Source: Zygnema cylindricum
Taxonomy: Eukaryota > Streptophyta > Zygnematophyceae > Zygnematales > Zygnemataceae
Reading direction: 5' to 3'
DNA length: 64,000 nucleotides
Assembly: GCA_037447655.1 (NCBI GenBank)
Contig: JBBHKE010003451.1
Coordinates: 41,309-105,308 of the forward strand
Both the position numbers and the translations under genes were made by a program. This document shows, one piece after another, positions 10,378-23,600 of this stretch; positions within the stretch are counted from its first letter, which is position 1, and every line of letters begins with the position of its first letter. A model generated the notes under the pieces. The model did no database searches and was not told the origin of the DNA. It saw only the letters and a program-made list of their open reading frames with translations.

Positions 10378-11129
10378 GAGGTGGCAAATGTCTTACCACA
10401 TGAGTTCAGAACAGTTATGTTTGATATTTTTTGGAGTTCTGATCACTTGTATGCACAGTGTAGTGTACTGCATTTGTCTGTAGTGCGGGAAATGTGTACA
10501 ATATTCAGTGAAAGTTTTGATTCGAGAGAATCTCGTTTTCTTTTTTTACAAGTTTCCATGGTCGTGTATATCAGTTCACGATAGTTTCATTTAGTTCTTT
10601 TTTCACACATATCTTTTCATATCCAGCTACTTCCTAGTCCCTAAAGGGAGAGAGGGAGGGAGAGGGAGAGGGAGACGGTTTTGTTTTTGGCGTTATGTGA
10701 ATACAAGTTTTTTCTTTGAGAAAGATCCAGGAGCTTGTCCGTGTTATATCCACTCTATTTAGTGACTCAGATACAGCATAATGCTTCGGGCAAATGTATA
10801 AAATCTGAAGTTTCAAATGTTACTACTTCTAAAAAGGGACACAAGGGTCGACTGTTATCTTGTGGTCTCGGAAATCTCTCAAAGTTGAAGAGCTTCATGA
10901 AGTGTCCAATGGTGTTCTTGAGAATTGCTCCGACATTATTGCACCAGAAATATTGAGATGGCACATGTGTATCATTTATGAGGCAAGTGTGACATTTGTC
11001 GCGTGGGAGGACCGGTGAAGTATGGAAGTTTGTGAACATTTGTCCGTCGGTCTGTTCCTTTGCTGTTGACCTATCTGTAAAAGGTTTCTCTTTCGCATCT
11101 TGCGAAATGAAACGGAAAAATATCAAATG

Positions 11130-11193
11130 ATCTCGACCATTGGATGCTGTACAAGAGTTTTTTTGGCCTTTTACAGCATCCATTGGTCGAGAT
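11130..11193. repeat. Hairpin with 22-bp near-perfect stem
   Basis: The left arm at 11130-11151 (ATCTCGACC...GATGCTGTA) pairs with 11172-11193 with one mismatch across a 20-nt loop. A further TCAAA/TTTGA pair extends the stem beyond a small internal loop. It could be a microRNA-like precursor, an RNA regulatory hairpin or a foldback remnant. Confidence 0.7.
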
Positions 11194-11870
11194 TGTTTGA
11201 GTTTTTTCAAATGTTCCGGCTTTTCCTTTCAGTTGTTTTCATGTACTGAGATGGTTAAACATCACGCGCTTTTAATAAATATTGTTATTATTGCGGCAAT
11301 GCATGTTGACTTGATAAAAAGTTCTGTATCTTTTCTCCTGGAGACTAAATTGTGGTGGTTCTGGGTCCAATTAAGAGGGACAATTTGTGACATTTATGTG
11401 ATTCTTTAGGTAACATTGTGTAAGATCCTTCATATGCCTCCCAATAAATAGCACATGAATACCTTCGAATTTTGGAATCAACCATCTGAAGCAGGTCAAT
11501 GGCATACTTGATAGTGGTGACATGATACTCTCTCTCTCTTTCAAAAGTTGAACCGTTTTCCTTCACCACTGCTTCTACAAGTGCCATCATACGAATGTTG
11601 TCTCTCCAATCGTACCCACTGATTAAGTGACAGGTGTCTCTCTTAACTAATTCACAAGGATCAACAACCTGAAGCAAGAAGGCACAACCGGACCACCTAA
11701 GATTCTTTTCTGACAAAAATATTATTTGGTGTTTTTCCGGACGTAATAATCAGCATTAGGAAATCCTTTTTTATCTGTTGTGTTTAATGCACTGGACGGG
11801 CCACGAGCCTAAGTTAATTTCCACCCGTCCGATTTTTCAGCTTATTCTCTGCCTTTCATTTTTGTTCCTT

Positions 11871-12346
11871 CAGATGCTTTACCATCGTGCTTTCTTAACA
11901 ATTTCTTGCTCAGATTAAGGAATATTATGTTGTTTACCACTTTGGAAGCCGAAAAGCGTTTTGTGATTTGGCATATTTGAATGACATTTCTCGACCACTT
12001 TGAAGAAATAAACCAACCCGACATCCCATTGCAAGCTCATTCTTGGTAGGAGTGCAACCTTGTGCTGAAATAACAAGCACAGAACAAGAAACAAGGGAGT
12101 AATGAAAGAAACCACATAACCATGACACTAAGCAAAGTTTGCTGTCAAGAGTTTTCAATTTTGGCAAATGCTTGAAGCACCGAGGATTATTCGAGTTTTG
12201 AATAGCAATATTTTCTCAAAATTCATTTTTTTGCAGATCAAATGACCGCATTCTCACAAAGTGCACTACAAACCAAAGAACACAAATTAGGATCATACGG
12301 TTAGTGAGAGCAGGATAAATTAAAAAGCACGATGGTAAACCATCTG
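11871..12346. mobile_element. Candidate element with ~27-bp inverted ends
   Basis: CAGATGCTTTACCATCGTGC...TTAA at 11871-11897 is repeated in inverse orientation at 12320-12346, with few mismatches. The same ACCATCGCGCTTTTTAA core appears twice in direct order at ~55.06-55.10 kb. No open frame is supported between the arms. Confidence 0.45.
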
Positions 12347-13154
12347 AATCCGGGGGTACAAAAGGGGTGGCATGGCCAAAACTGAAAAACTACAAGCAGG
12401 GCAATTTAAAAAAAAGAAAGCAACGTGAACACAGAAAAATGGCATACGGTTAGTACACTTTGTATTTTGTGCATACAACATTCAGCTCGTACGTGGTTTC
12501 GTACAGAAAAGGTACATATGGTTTTTTTTTTTATCATAATAGTTTAAAAGTTCCGCGTGATTTTCAAACATTCTGATTCACGCTTGGATAAAACAATTTT
12601 GAACATAGCCGCCGGTATTCAGGGATTTGCGCATGCGCATATTCGGCACCGACCGCCATATACGGAGAATTGCGAATGTTTTCCGCGATTTTAGGATTTT
12701 GTCCCTTGGTTATTTTGACATTCCAATTTGTACCTTGCGACATCGTCTGCCACGTCATCTGCATCACGTCGGACATCGGCTGCATCGTGACTATGCGCAA
12801 AGAATTATCGGCACGATGCGAGTATTGGTGCCGTACATTAAGCTCCGTGGTTTCAGGTTATGGGCTTCGTAAACCTGGACAGCTCATCAAGTACAGTGTT
12901 GAGATAGTCGGCCAGTAGGAGTTGAAGCCGACAGCGAACAAGCCCCCAGAAGTTTGGATCTTTCTTCTGAACCAATGAATGCCTTGGAAAGTGGGAACTA
13001 AATTATAGAGTGGATGGACGGATTCTAACACGACCGTATGTGTTTCTAACGGTAGGGTGTCACCATTCCAACACATTGAGCATGTAACGTAAAAACTTCA
13101 GACGTTCAAATTTCAAAGTTCAAATCCGCCTACGCGAAGTAATTTAGCGTGGAA

Positions 13155-13430
13155 TCGCTGACGGCTTCCATGCGCTTCCATTCCAGAAACCCGTCACTCA
13201 ACCTCGCACGTTTTGACGGTAGAGTTACAGGTTGACGCTTTCTATGTGCTTCCATGTTCCAACGCTCGATCTTGCACGTGTCAAATTGAGATCGTCGTAT
13301 TCCTGGCGATTTTTATTCCAGGACTCGATCCCGCTAGTTGTTCACACTTGAAGTATAGTTCTTCCTGACGGTTTTTATGTGCTTCCGCTTTTCTCTAGAA
13401 TCCCCGTCACTCGCAAGCGCACGTGCGAAT
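13155..13430. repeat. Degenerate tandem repeat, about three units
   Basis: The motif TGACGGCTTCCATGCGCTTCC ... CTCGCACG occurs in related forms at ~13158, ~13231 and ~13365. Each has TGACG(G/C)TT, then TGTGCTTCC, then a GCACG. Spacing is uneven. No function is inferred. Confidence 0.45.
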
Positions 13431-14442
13431 GCTGCGACCATTCTCTAGCCGATGACCCAACGGTCAGTTTCCCCACCATCCCCGCCACCAGTGTCCTCGG
13501 TTCGAACTCCCGCCATTCAAATCCGCACCATCAGCACGCATTCATTCAAACCTTCGGACCATCCCCAGGATCTCACCATTAAACCATTCGGGTTTCTCAC
13601 TCATTCATGCTCATTCAGCCATCGTCCGCCACGCCTTCTTAGTAACAGCCTACACATCTAGAATGCCGCTACCTTCTCTATTTTGTAAGATTGTGCTCCT
13701 TAACTGCTTCAGTTTCTAAAGGGAGAGACCGAGAAGGATGTTTACACCTTGATTTGCTGGGTTAGTTTATAGGCTGAGGGAAATAGACGCAGATTTTTGA
13801 ATATTACTTCAATATTATTTCCAGGAGGAAGACGGTTCCTGGTTGTTAGGTCGTAAGAGCTCTGGAGACGAACAGGAAGGAAAAATTCTTGTGTATTGCA
13901 ATTTAGGTTTTTGAATCCCATTAGAGATAAAGGATTGTAGCATCACCTTGGTGCAACTGTATTTCTGGTTTCCCGCGTAAGGCCTTATCGGAAAGCAAGT
14001 TCCTATTTGGTACCAGACCTGAGAAGACCACACCATTCCTGATTATAAGTTGACGCAGTCAACACGGTAAGCATTTCTTTAACTCAATATAAATAAGCGG
14101 AAATAGACACGTTTCTTACTGTGAAAGCATCCGTTTTTTGGGGAAAGTTTTGTATAGTTTTGGTTCCGCAATAATGTCCGTCTTTTAAAACGCGCGGAGA
14201 TTCATTTCCAGACTCTGTACGAAAAGTTTTGTAGAAGAGAACTTGGCATTTGGCGATACATACCTTTGTCTATGTGCTTATTTCTTTGTGTATTCGTGAC
14301 TCTTATTCTGCCAGATACCAGAGTGATTAATGATCTGCTGTTCCATGTTTTCCTGTTGGCTGTTATAGTTTTGTTCTACTAGATGCTTATCCGCTGGTTA
14401 TTGTTATTTACTGTTTTCATGTTTTCCTGTTGGCTGTTACAG

Positions 14443-17400
14443 ATGAACCGGCTGTCAACCGCCAATGTGAAGGCGCTGGAGGAGAAGTGCCGATTGGCGA
14501 CAGCTGCTGTAGAGCAGGCCAACGCAGAAATTCTCAGGAAGGAAACTCTCGTCGAGAATTTACAAAACATGCTGCAAAGATCTCGTCGGGTATGTAAAGC
14601 TACTACCATGGCCGGTAGTAGTCGTTGTTAGAGAACAGCGATGTTTATGTCTAAGAAAAGTAATGAACAGTGTTTGTTCATGTTTGTGGATGAAAAGTAT
14701 TCTGACAGTTGTGACCTTTAAAGGAGAGATCAGTTTTCCATTCTTTTTGCTCATGTCCGCAACGCTGTATGCGGGGATGCAAGAGCCAACATAAACATAG
14801 ACCACGGAGATTTTTCAACTCCATTCCGTAACTGGTGTATCTGTATTGTTTCCGTAAATCATGGTTTTCCGAATCTTGCACTCCCTTCCTTTCCTGTTTG
14901 CTTATTGCCTGCAATAATATTGGTTGCCAGCTGTTGAGTTTCTTCGATGTGCTGTATTTCTTTTCAACGTATACGTCTTTTTGTTGCTTGCGGGTGTTGA
15001 CTCAAGGGCTTGATAGACCTGCTAAACTCGTCAATTTTAATTTTTTGATGGTGCCTGATGTTTTTCAATATGATGTTGTGCTTCACAATGCAGGACCATG
15101 AAACGGAAAAAGCTCAGACACAAAAACTCAACAAGGTGGGGCGTTGTCTCTTGTCATTTTACAGCCATTAATATAGAATTTTGAAATCATGATTTGCGTT
15201 GAGACTTTTGTGTGGTTTACTTTCGAGGTTCAAAAAGAAGCAGCGTGAATTGCACTTACGTTGACTGATATAGTTTGTGAAGAAGGTACAGACACTATGA
15301 AGATTGAAGAATATAATTGAAGGTTGAATACAACATCAAAATCTCTTTCATTCTAAATTGATTAATGTTTTGTACATGTCATGCAGGAAATATTGAGTAT
15401 GCGTGAGCTTGCCTCTGCATTACAGGCCGAGTCGGATGGAAAAACTAAAGTAAGATTGTTGTATTTGACTCTGGCAATTTTTGTTGCCTTTTTCACTTGT
15501 CTGTTATGCACGTGAAAGCATGTACCATAGATAAAAGAACCTGCAAAGAACATTACCAATCAATGAAAATTGGAACCATGCTACATTTTGCTTCTCGGTA
15601 TGGTCGCTGCATGCTATTCTCACTTGTCTATACTCAAAAGACGCCCGGGAAATTACATCTATGTGACATCTGTACTCACTTACAGTTTATTCTAACTTGC
15701 AGGAACAACAAAAGAAAGAGGCCCTCAGTGAGGCTCAGAAAATACAGATTCAGCGCTTGGAGAATCAACTCAAGGAAGCTGTAAATCGTGAAAAAGAGGT
15801 ACTTTCATGATTCAAAGTGGCATTCCCTCTCTTTGGGTGATTGAAATCTGATCGTTTAAAGTTGGACAGGTTTCATTTTGCAAATGTTGAAAATTCTTAA
15901 AAAACAGATAAGCTGGGACCAAGTTTTCTGTCTACTTCATTTGTACGGGATGGGCAGCGGAAATCCTTGAATACAATGTAAAATTCGGCTCCCCGTGAAC
16001 TGCCCTGAAGTCTTAAATGGTTTTTCTCTTTTTGCAGCTGGAGCGGCAAATCGGTCTCGAGCGCTTGGCGACTAATGGAGTTGAGAAGCGTGTTTCCGGT
16101 GATATGAAGGCTGCTATAGAAGCCCAAAACCGACTGAAAGCTCTGTAAGTTTTTGCTTTGATTGCACTCCTATGTACATTGTATTTGGTATTGTTTTGTC
16201 ATATTATATTTTTTCGTTTTTCCTCGAGAGACTTGTCCCGGATGTACACTGTAGCGGCGACCCTGAACATCACTGATTTTTTGCTAATATCTCTTTTTTC
16301 TGCAGGCTTCAAGAGAGAGAAAAAGAAATCCGGAAACTCTCGACTGAGCTGAATGAAGCCCTATCCCGAATTCCGATATTAGAGGCTGAACAGAGCAGGT
16401 CCAAGACCTTGGAAAAGCAGTGCGAAACTCTTCAGAATACCGTAAAAGAGCTCGAGGCTAAGTCTGTGGAATCTGTGACCTCTTTAGACAAATTGAAGGG
16501 GGAAAGTAAAAAGCAAGAAGCAGCTTCGGCTACGGAGAATACTCGCCTTTTGTTGTCCCTCGAGGAAGTGAAGAAATCACGAGATGAGGTAAGATATCGC
16601 ATGATCAATTTCTTCGATGTCAATGGAAATTTTAAATATTTGCATTGGTGAAAACTTATAACTGAAACTAAGGAATGGAATTTTTGTCTTTCTCACAGAT
16701 TGAACTCCAGCTGAAGGAAGCTCTGAACCGAGAAACTCACGCCCAACGGCGCCTTCAAGCATCACTTGCAGAAGTTGCCGCTTTGAAGGAAAAAACCGGC
16801 GATTTGAATACGGCTTTGGAGGGAAGCTGTAAACGTGCAGAAGTGCTTCAAGTGAAGTTAAATTCGGCAGTTGAATCTTGCGTTGAATCTGAGAAGAAGG
16901 CGGAAGCTCAAGTTGCAAATGTCCAGAGACTGGAGGATGAAGTGAAGAATCGAAAGAGACGAGAAGAGATGTTTGAAATGAACTTGAGGGCGGCCGAGGT
17001 GAAATGGAAAAACACCAAAAAGGAGCTCGAATCAATCATGAAAGTGAAGGAAGACCTCAGTCAGGAAGTGGAGGGTCGACAGATTGAGCTCGAGAGGATG
17101 AAGGCGGAAGTCCAGCAGGAAGCCTATAAGAGAGACCAGGCGCTGACATCTGTCACTTTCCTTCAGAAAGAACTGGAGCATGTGAAAACTGAGTTAAAAG
17201 CAGCAAAGGACGCGAGGGAGACATTAACCGGGCAAGTGGATGAGAAGGAGGAACTTCTTGGAAGCGTTTCGGTGGAGAATCAGCGCCTCAAGGAAAGGAA
17301 GCAATTGCTGGAGCAATCATTGGTCGCACTAGAAGCAAAAGTTATTTCTGCAAATGAAGAAGCTGAAAAACGTCAACTCGCCATTCTTGAGTTGGAGAAA

Positions 17401-20400
17401 AAACTTGCAGTGGCTGAAGAGCGGCTTGCAGAAAGGACAAAGGAAGTCGAAGAGCTTTCCTCTCGGGCGCAGCGATCTGCTCAAGAAAAAGAGGCTGCTG
17501 AAATGGAGCTTCAAGTAGTAATCAAGCAGGTACTTAGATGTACAGAACCTCCTATGTGCTGTGCAAATTTTTCTTTATTTGTTATTATTTTTATTTTTGG
17601 AATGGCATTTGGCTGTGTATTGTTGTGGATTGGCAAAAAAATTCAAGCTTTTGATTTTGAGCTTTATTGAGTCATAGGAACGTTTCTTCTGCGAGCATAA
17701 GGGGAGTTAATCAAGTTGCAATTCCAATATGTGCTCCCCTCTTTCTGTTTTTGCCTCATGTTCTTTTATCCTAAGTACGGAGCTCTTATCAAGCTATGTA
17801 ATAAATTGTTTACAAATTCAATTCCTCTACTGAAGTGAATTGCAACCTGTCTAAGAGATTTTTTTAAATGATTCAGGTGGAAGAGTTGCAAGTGAAGCTG
17901 GAGGAGGCCGAGACAGCCGCCTCAACAGGAGAGAGACTCATTGTTTCATCTGACTGGGCAGTCCAGGAGGTCGCCAAACAGTTGGCGAGTTCCAAAAAAG
18001 TATGTATTGTTTTTTTTCCATTGTTTTCTCTTTGGCAGTTTGATCCTTCACAGTTGTCAAAGATTTCTTTACTTTCTAGTTGTTAATCATGTTCTATTTT
18101 GACCGAATTATAACCATTCTCTAGCACAAGTGTGAAAAAAAAATATGATTTTTTTTTATTTTCCTGTGATAGAATGCTGGAGTCATCCTCTACTGACAGT
18201 CTGGTCTTTTTCAGTGTATTACCTGTGAAAAATGTGGTGTGAATCTAGTCTTTTTGCAAATTGTATTCGGATGAAGATCCTCCTCATCTCTTCAAAAATG
18301 ACACTTCGTCTATTTCCATCATCTACGCTAAGGAGAAAAGAGCTAACATTTAACTTTTTTGGGTTGTTTCTGTTACAGCTTGTGGCTGAAAAAGAAAAGG
18401 AGATATCAACCCTCCTCGAGCAGATTGTTTGCCTTCAACACGAGGTGGAGAGGACTGAGGCCCGGAGAGAGAGAGGTGTGGTTCGACTCGAAAGCTCTCG
18501 AACTAAATTGCTGTTGGCGGACGAGGAGATAAAAAAGCTTACTGGCGAAATTGAGGACAGGGACTTGAAGCTCCGTCAAGCAAGTGAGGAAAAAGAGAGT
18601 CTGGAGAGTCGTTGTAACATTATTCTGGATGAAATGGACCAATTGAATTTACGACTGGAGGCAGCTAAGAGGACTGTGATAGATAAGGAGGGAAGAAATG
18701 AGAACCTGCAATTGGCATTCACAAAAGTAAAGAACCAGGAGATGGAGAAAGATTTGTTACCTGCTGTACAGGAGCTGGAAAAGGAGCTGGAGAAGGAAAG
18801 AATGTTCGGATTAGAAATGAAGGAGAAAGCAGATTCGTTTGAGAGGCGATTATCTGTGTTGAAGAAGGAGTTGGAGAACGAAAAAAGTTCTGGGTTGAAC
18901 ATGAAGGACAAGGCAGATAAACTGGAACAACAGCTTGAAGCTCTTCAGGAGCTTGAGAAGGAGCTGGAGAACGAAAGAGTAGTCCAAAACTTTTCTCAAA
19001 AGCAGTCGGAAGGGTTTGTCAAAGGAGAAGCCTCAAAGTGTCTCCGTCTTCAACAGGAAATCGCCAGCCTTACTGCCAAAATCGACATCTTAGAGAATGA
19101 AATCGCATCATCCTCGGCTCAAGTCAAGTCACTAAACGAAGAATTAGAGAGGGCAAACAAATCCACAGAGGCTGTGAATTCTGAACTCTCGACCTTATCA
19201 AAATGCTTAGATGAGAAGACCATGGAGGCTGACATTCTCGTCGGGGAAATTGAGACTCTCAAAACTGAGATGTTGAGCAAAGAGGAAAGTCTCAAACTGG
19301 AGCTTCTGCAGTACCAGCAAGCCGCAGATATTGAGCAGATACAAAAAGTTAAAGCCGAGGAACTTTTGGATGCAGTAAAGGCTGAACTTTTGGCAACGAA
19401 AATGGAGATGGAGAAGGTGAAAATCGAAGCGAAATCCATGGAGGGTGACCTTGCCTCTATCAAAGCTCTCAAAGCTGCTTCAGAATACAAGGACGGTGAA
19501 GTTCGTCGAGCTTTAATGGAGAAAAGTCAGGAAACTGCTCGAGCAGAAGCATCTGCCACAGAATTAATTGGTGTTCGACGCTCACTGGAGAGAGTGACAG
19601 CGGAGCTTTCTGAAAAAACTGAGGAAGTGGCTGAACTGAATGGAAGGCTGAGAGAATTGGAAGTTAGTCTGGACACAGCGACAGATTGGGACACTTCCAG
19701 GAAAAGGTTTTCAGGAGCGGGTGGAAATGTTCGAGATGGTGGAATTGTTCGAGATGGGGATATGGAGAAAATGAAAGTAGATCTGAAACAGTTGAAAGAG
19801 AAATTGGCTCATACTGAGCGTCTCCTTGCAGAAAGCGAGCGTGCCTTCGCAGATTTAAAGAAGGAATCGCTCAGCTTGAAAAAATTACAGGAGAAGAAGA
19901 AAGAGGAGACTCAGGAGGAGACTCACTTTGACTTAGAGCAAGAATTGGCAAAGTTCAATTCAGGCGATAAGGATGTGGTTGCTAAGAGATTTAGGGAACT
20001 TTTACAGGAAATCAAGCGTCTCTTACAAGACGGAAAGAAGAAGGATGACGAACGGGTAGTCTTGGAGCTCAAAGTGAAGAGCTTGGAAAAAACTGTCGAA
20101 AAGTGGCGAGATTTTGAGCAGACAGCGAGGAAGGAAGCGAGGTCTTGCAGACAGGAGATTGAACTCAACGGAAAACTTTTGGCCGATGTTCGCTCTGATA
20201 ATGAACGGAGAGAGAAGAAAGACGAAGCCATGACGAGACTTGTTGAGAAGCTGAAGAGAGAAGCAACCGAGGCCGTAAACAAGTCAGAAAAGGCATCAAA
20301 GGATGCAAAATATTTCGAAGAAGAATATCTCGTGGTTGCCAGTGCTCATGAAGGCATGCAATCTCAGGTAAGATGTCTGCAAGAAAAAGTTTTACAGGCA

Positions 20401-21207
20401 GAAATTGAACTGGTCAGAGAGAAAGAAAGTGCAATTCAAGAGATTACAGAGCTCCGCTCGAAGGTGGAGAGATTGGAGAGAGAGGAATCGAGGACTCAGG
20501 AAGCCAAAGAGGAGGCTCTTAGGAATTGGAAGACTGCGGCTGAAGAAGTGAAGAGGTTGGGAGGAGAGGTTGAGGAGAAAACCACCGCCATGGCTCAGTT
20601 GGAGGAGAGTTTGGGCCAAGCCATGGGATCTGCACAAGAACAAGAAAGGCTGGTGGGAGAAATTCAAAAACAGAAGGAATCGATCCTCGAAAAGGACCAA
20701 CAAATTGAAATTTTGGAGAAACAGTTGACTGTTGTGACAGAAAATTCCGAGGAAGCTTCCAAGGAACTTCAGCAGAAGAGAGCCGAAGCTATAAACCTGA
20801 AACTGGAACTGACGGATATCACAGAAAGGCAGAAGGATTGGAACGAAAAGATGGAAGAGCTGAGGGAGAGAGTGAAGGAGGCGGAGAGAAATGAGATGGC
20901 TGCGAGAGGACGACTCGATCGCATTTGGCTCGAAATGGAAGCTGTGAAGTCGCAGAAAAAGGCGATTGAAGGGGAATTGGAAAGGGCAGCGAGTCAGAGA
21001 ACGTTTCTCCCTCTTGGAGAAGTTCACGCAAACAAAGTCGATTCACGCTTTCGAGACTCGGCTCTGAGAAAGGGAAGCGCTACCTCGGGAGACCAAAGCT
21101 CTCAGAAAGAGAGAAAAACAGAAGTGTTGACCAGGAGTCCCGGAGCTGTCATGTCTTCTTCACCGACACCGAGGCTTCGAGCAACCGGTTCTCTCAACCT
21201 ACGATAA
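14443..21207 (+). CDS. Long coiled-coil protein, ~1,500 residues
   Basis: Nine coding exons join in frame with GT-AG borders: 14443-14589, 15094-15135, 15387-15449, 15703-15798, 16038-16144, 16306-16588, 16699-17529, 17877-17999 and 18379-21207 (TAA). All are phase 0 except one codon split at 16144/16306. The product is ~1,505 residues, almost entirely Glu/Lys/Leu/Gln heptad sequence, with an internal repeat near LEKELEKERMFGLEMKEKAD and KKELENEKSSGLNMKDKADK. A short non-coil linker lies around VRDGGIVRDGDMEKMKVDLK. The last ~65 residues are Ser/Arg/Thr-rich and basic (PTPRLRATGSLNLR), a possible microtubule- or nucleic-acid-binding tail. This composition fits many tethers and cytoskeletal or nuclear-matrix proteins, so no orthologue is named. 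The start is uncertain: the ATG at 14443 immediately follows a CAG, so the exon may be internal or the ATG may follow a 5'-UTR intron. Confidence 0.85.
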
Positions 21208-21663
21208 CTGAGTCAGCGAATCAGTTCAATGAATCAATTCAACAAACCAATTTCAATATTCGATGCTGAGATGACTTGATTTGTCGACAGTAGTTTGTCA
21301 ATCATCTGAAGGGGGCGGAAATTTGAAAGAAATGTGGGATTTGCATGTGTTTGTTTGTTGAGAATGATGTATGGGGAAACAATACAGTTGCTGTCCTGTC
21401 ACTTAAGGGAGCTCATTTGCCTCAATGGCTGCCCATTCCGTACACCTTTTGCTATTTTCGGTTCAAGATTTGAAACACATTCCGGATGAGTATAAGGTTT
21501 GCTGTATAGAAAGAGTTAAGCCCTATCACTGGTGGGGTGTTAGTAGGGACGGAAGGTTGGGAAGGGTTTTTTTTAGCTCTTTTTTTTCGGGTGAACACTG
21601 TTTTAATGGATTGGTTGTTTAGAAATCAGGCAATTTGGCAGGAAAATGTGAACGATTGAATGC

Positions 21664-21669
21664 AATAAA
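21664..21669 (+). terminator. AATAAA poly(A) signal of the coiled-coil gene
   Basis: AATAAA lies ~455 nt after the stop codon in an AT-rich context. It is the first clear hexamer in the 3' flank. Confidence 0.45.
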
Positions 21670-23600
21670 TATGTATTATTATTCAATATCTTTCTTCTAT
21701 GTATTCCTGCCATGGTTATTTATTTCGCGTCATGTAATTGCTGGAAATGGCTGGAAATGTTCTGTTTGAAAGTAACTCCTGGTACTAACTAGAAATTAAG
21801 GAGCATTAAGGTATTATTTTCTAATTTTTCTCATGTGGTTGGACACATCTCATTCGGTGGAGAGTTGCAGTTATTGCATTGTGAGGCATGGTGGTTATTG
21901 AACTTGACATGCAATGGATACAAAAGAGTAATGGGACTAACTGTGATAGAGTCATGCATTCGAGTCTTGATGGGTGGATATTGGACCGGTTAGGAATGTG
22001 GCAGAAAATATCGTTTTCGTAGGCATCGAGTCTGTATAGTGGTTAACCTAACCCCATTTTCAGCAGACAATTAGTAATTTTAGTTTTTTGTATATCCACA
22101 ACAGGACAAAATGCCGATTGTGCTTAGCCAGTGATGGTGAACAGCAGTTAAATACCGTGGCAGCAACAGCACTACTGCTTGCATAGAAATACAGAAACTG
22201 CAAGGAAATGGATGTAGATAGGACAAGTTTTAGGGTGGTAAATGGGAGCATTTGTCAAGGGCAGTTTCAACAGCATAACTTTTTGCTTTTTGATTTTCAA
22301 ATAAAGTGGTTTCAATTTCAGAATTAAGCCAACTTCCGTTAATTGGACAATAAACAGAATAGACTACAATGGCAGCAGAAATGACTGTTACCAATTTACC
22401 ATATACGCATGCGAGGACAACTGAACATGTGGGCACGAAGGAATTTGAATTCGTTCAATTTTTCAGGCTGCTAAACAGCAGTGTGAAAATTTAGACAGTT
22501 TCATTGAACTGGTTACAATAAACGGCATCGGATATACAACCGAGATCAAACGGAAACTGTTTTTTGATAGTTATACAACTTCGAAAATGGGTAAAATTCC
22601 CATACTTCTTGTGCAGTTGTCACTGAATTATGAGCAAAGAAGCAACATTTCAAATGTTTCTTCCACCTTCACTTTACGCTGAAAGTGTAAACTAAAAGTC
22701 TGAAGGATGGAATAGTACGCGATGAACAAATTATGCAGGGTATCAAAGTCAACACAGGGAGCAGAACATGAAGAATTTTCAACAACAATCTCCCTCGGCG
22801 GCAATTTTTGAGGCATACAGATTTTAAGAAAACCGTAGAACAAATAACTTAGGCAACTTTTCACATCAAAGGTTAGCTATTGTGAATATCTGTTTGATAA
22901 AACACAGCCTGGTTGTTGGTTATTTGCTTGTTCCCCCTTTAATTTCAATTGCCCTGAATTCTACAAATTGGTGACATCAATTTGGAAAGGTGCTAAATCA
23001 ATCTGAAGAACGTACTACACTCAGAAAAGGTAAACCATAAAACGTCATAATGTCGACAAACATATAAATTATTCATCACATAACTGTTTGAAGAAAGACA
23101 AGCTACAGCACAAGAATTGGGAGCAATGTTTTTCATTTGTTTTTTTCCTAGCCTTTTTTTACTACAAAATTATCATATTAAGACCAGCAATATTTCCAGT
23201 CTTAAATGGAGTAACATTTACACTCGGACAATCTCAAGCCACTTAAAAGACTGTCAAAACGATACATTCCACATACCACCATAGTCTGAATTGTGGTCAT
23301 CCTATTAGCAAAACAAGTTATCATTAGTAACAGGGCAGCTCGTGCTTGCCAACCAGAATTTCATTCTATGATGACAGATTAATCCAAATCTACATAAAAC
23401 ACCATATTGTCGTTTAAGGTCTTGACAAATAAACCAATTGTTTTTTCCCAAATAGGCTGGGTTCCACTATGACTTTCTCTCAGTATTCTCTCTACGCGAG
23501 AACATTTGTTCAAAAAAGTATCTCATGTTAAAGAATTATTTCCCAGCTCCAGAACAAAGTAAGCTGGTTGCCGTGGGATAAATTACAGTACTATAATGCC
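21670..23600. other. Intergenic region, nothing recognised
   Basis: AT-rich sequence without a supportable gene, between the 3' ends of the plus-strand coiled-coil gene and the minus-strand carB pseudogene. Open frames here are short and lack splice or family support. Confidence 0.5.

Larger units (their letters stand above)
10378..14442. other. Intergenic region; hairpin and repeats, no supported gene
   Basis: No convincing coding exon is seen. It holds a 22-bp-stem hairpin at 11130-11193, an inverted-repeat pair at 11871-11897 and 12320-12346, and degenerate tandem repeats at about 13155-13430. Part of it must be the promoter or 5' UTR of the coiled-coil gene starting near 14.4 kb. Confidence 0.5.

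Noticed and set aside
18406-21046. Several 75-211-residue minus-strand frames across the coiled-coil exon
   Set aside because: They are shadows of the Glu/Lys-rich sense frame, giving Ser/Phe/Leu-rich antisense peptides with no splice structure.
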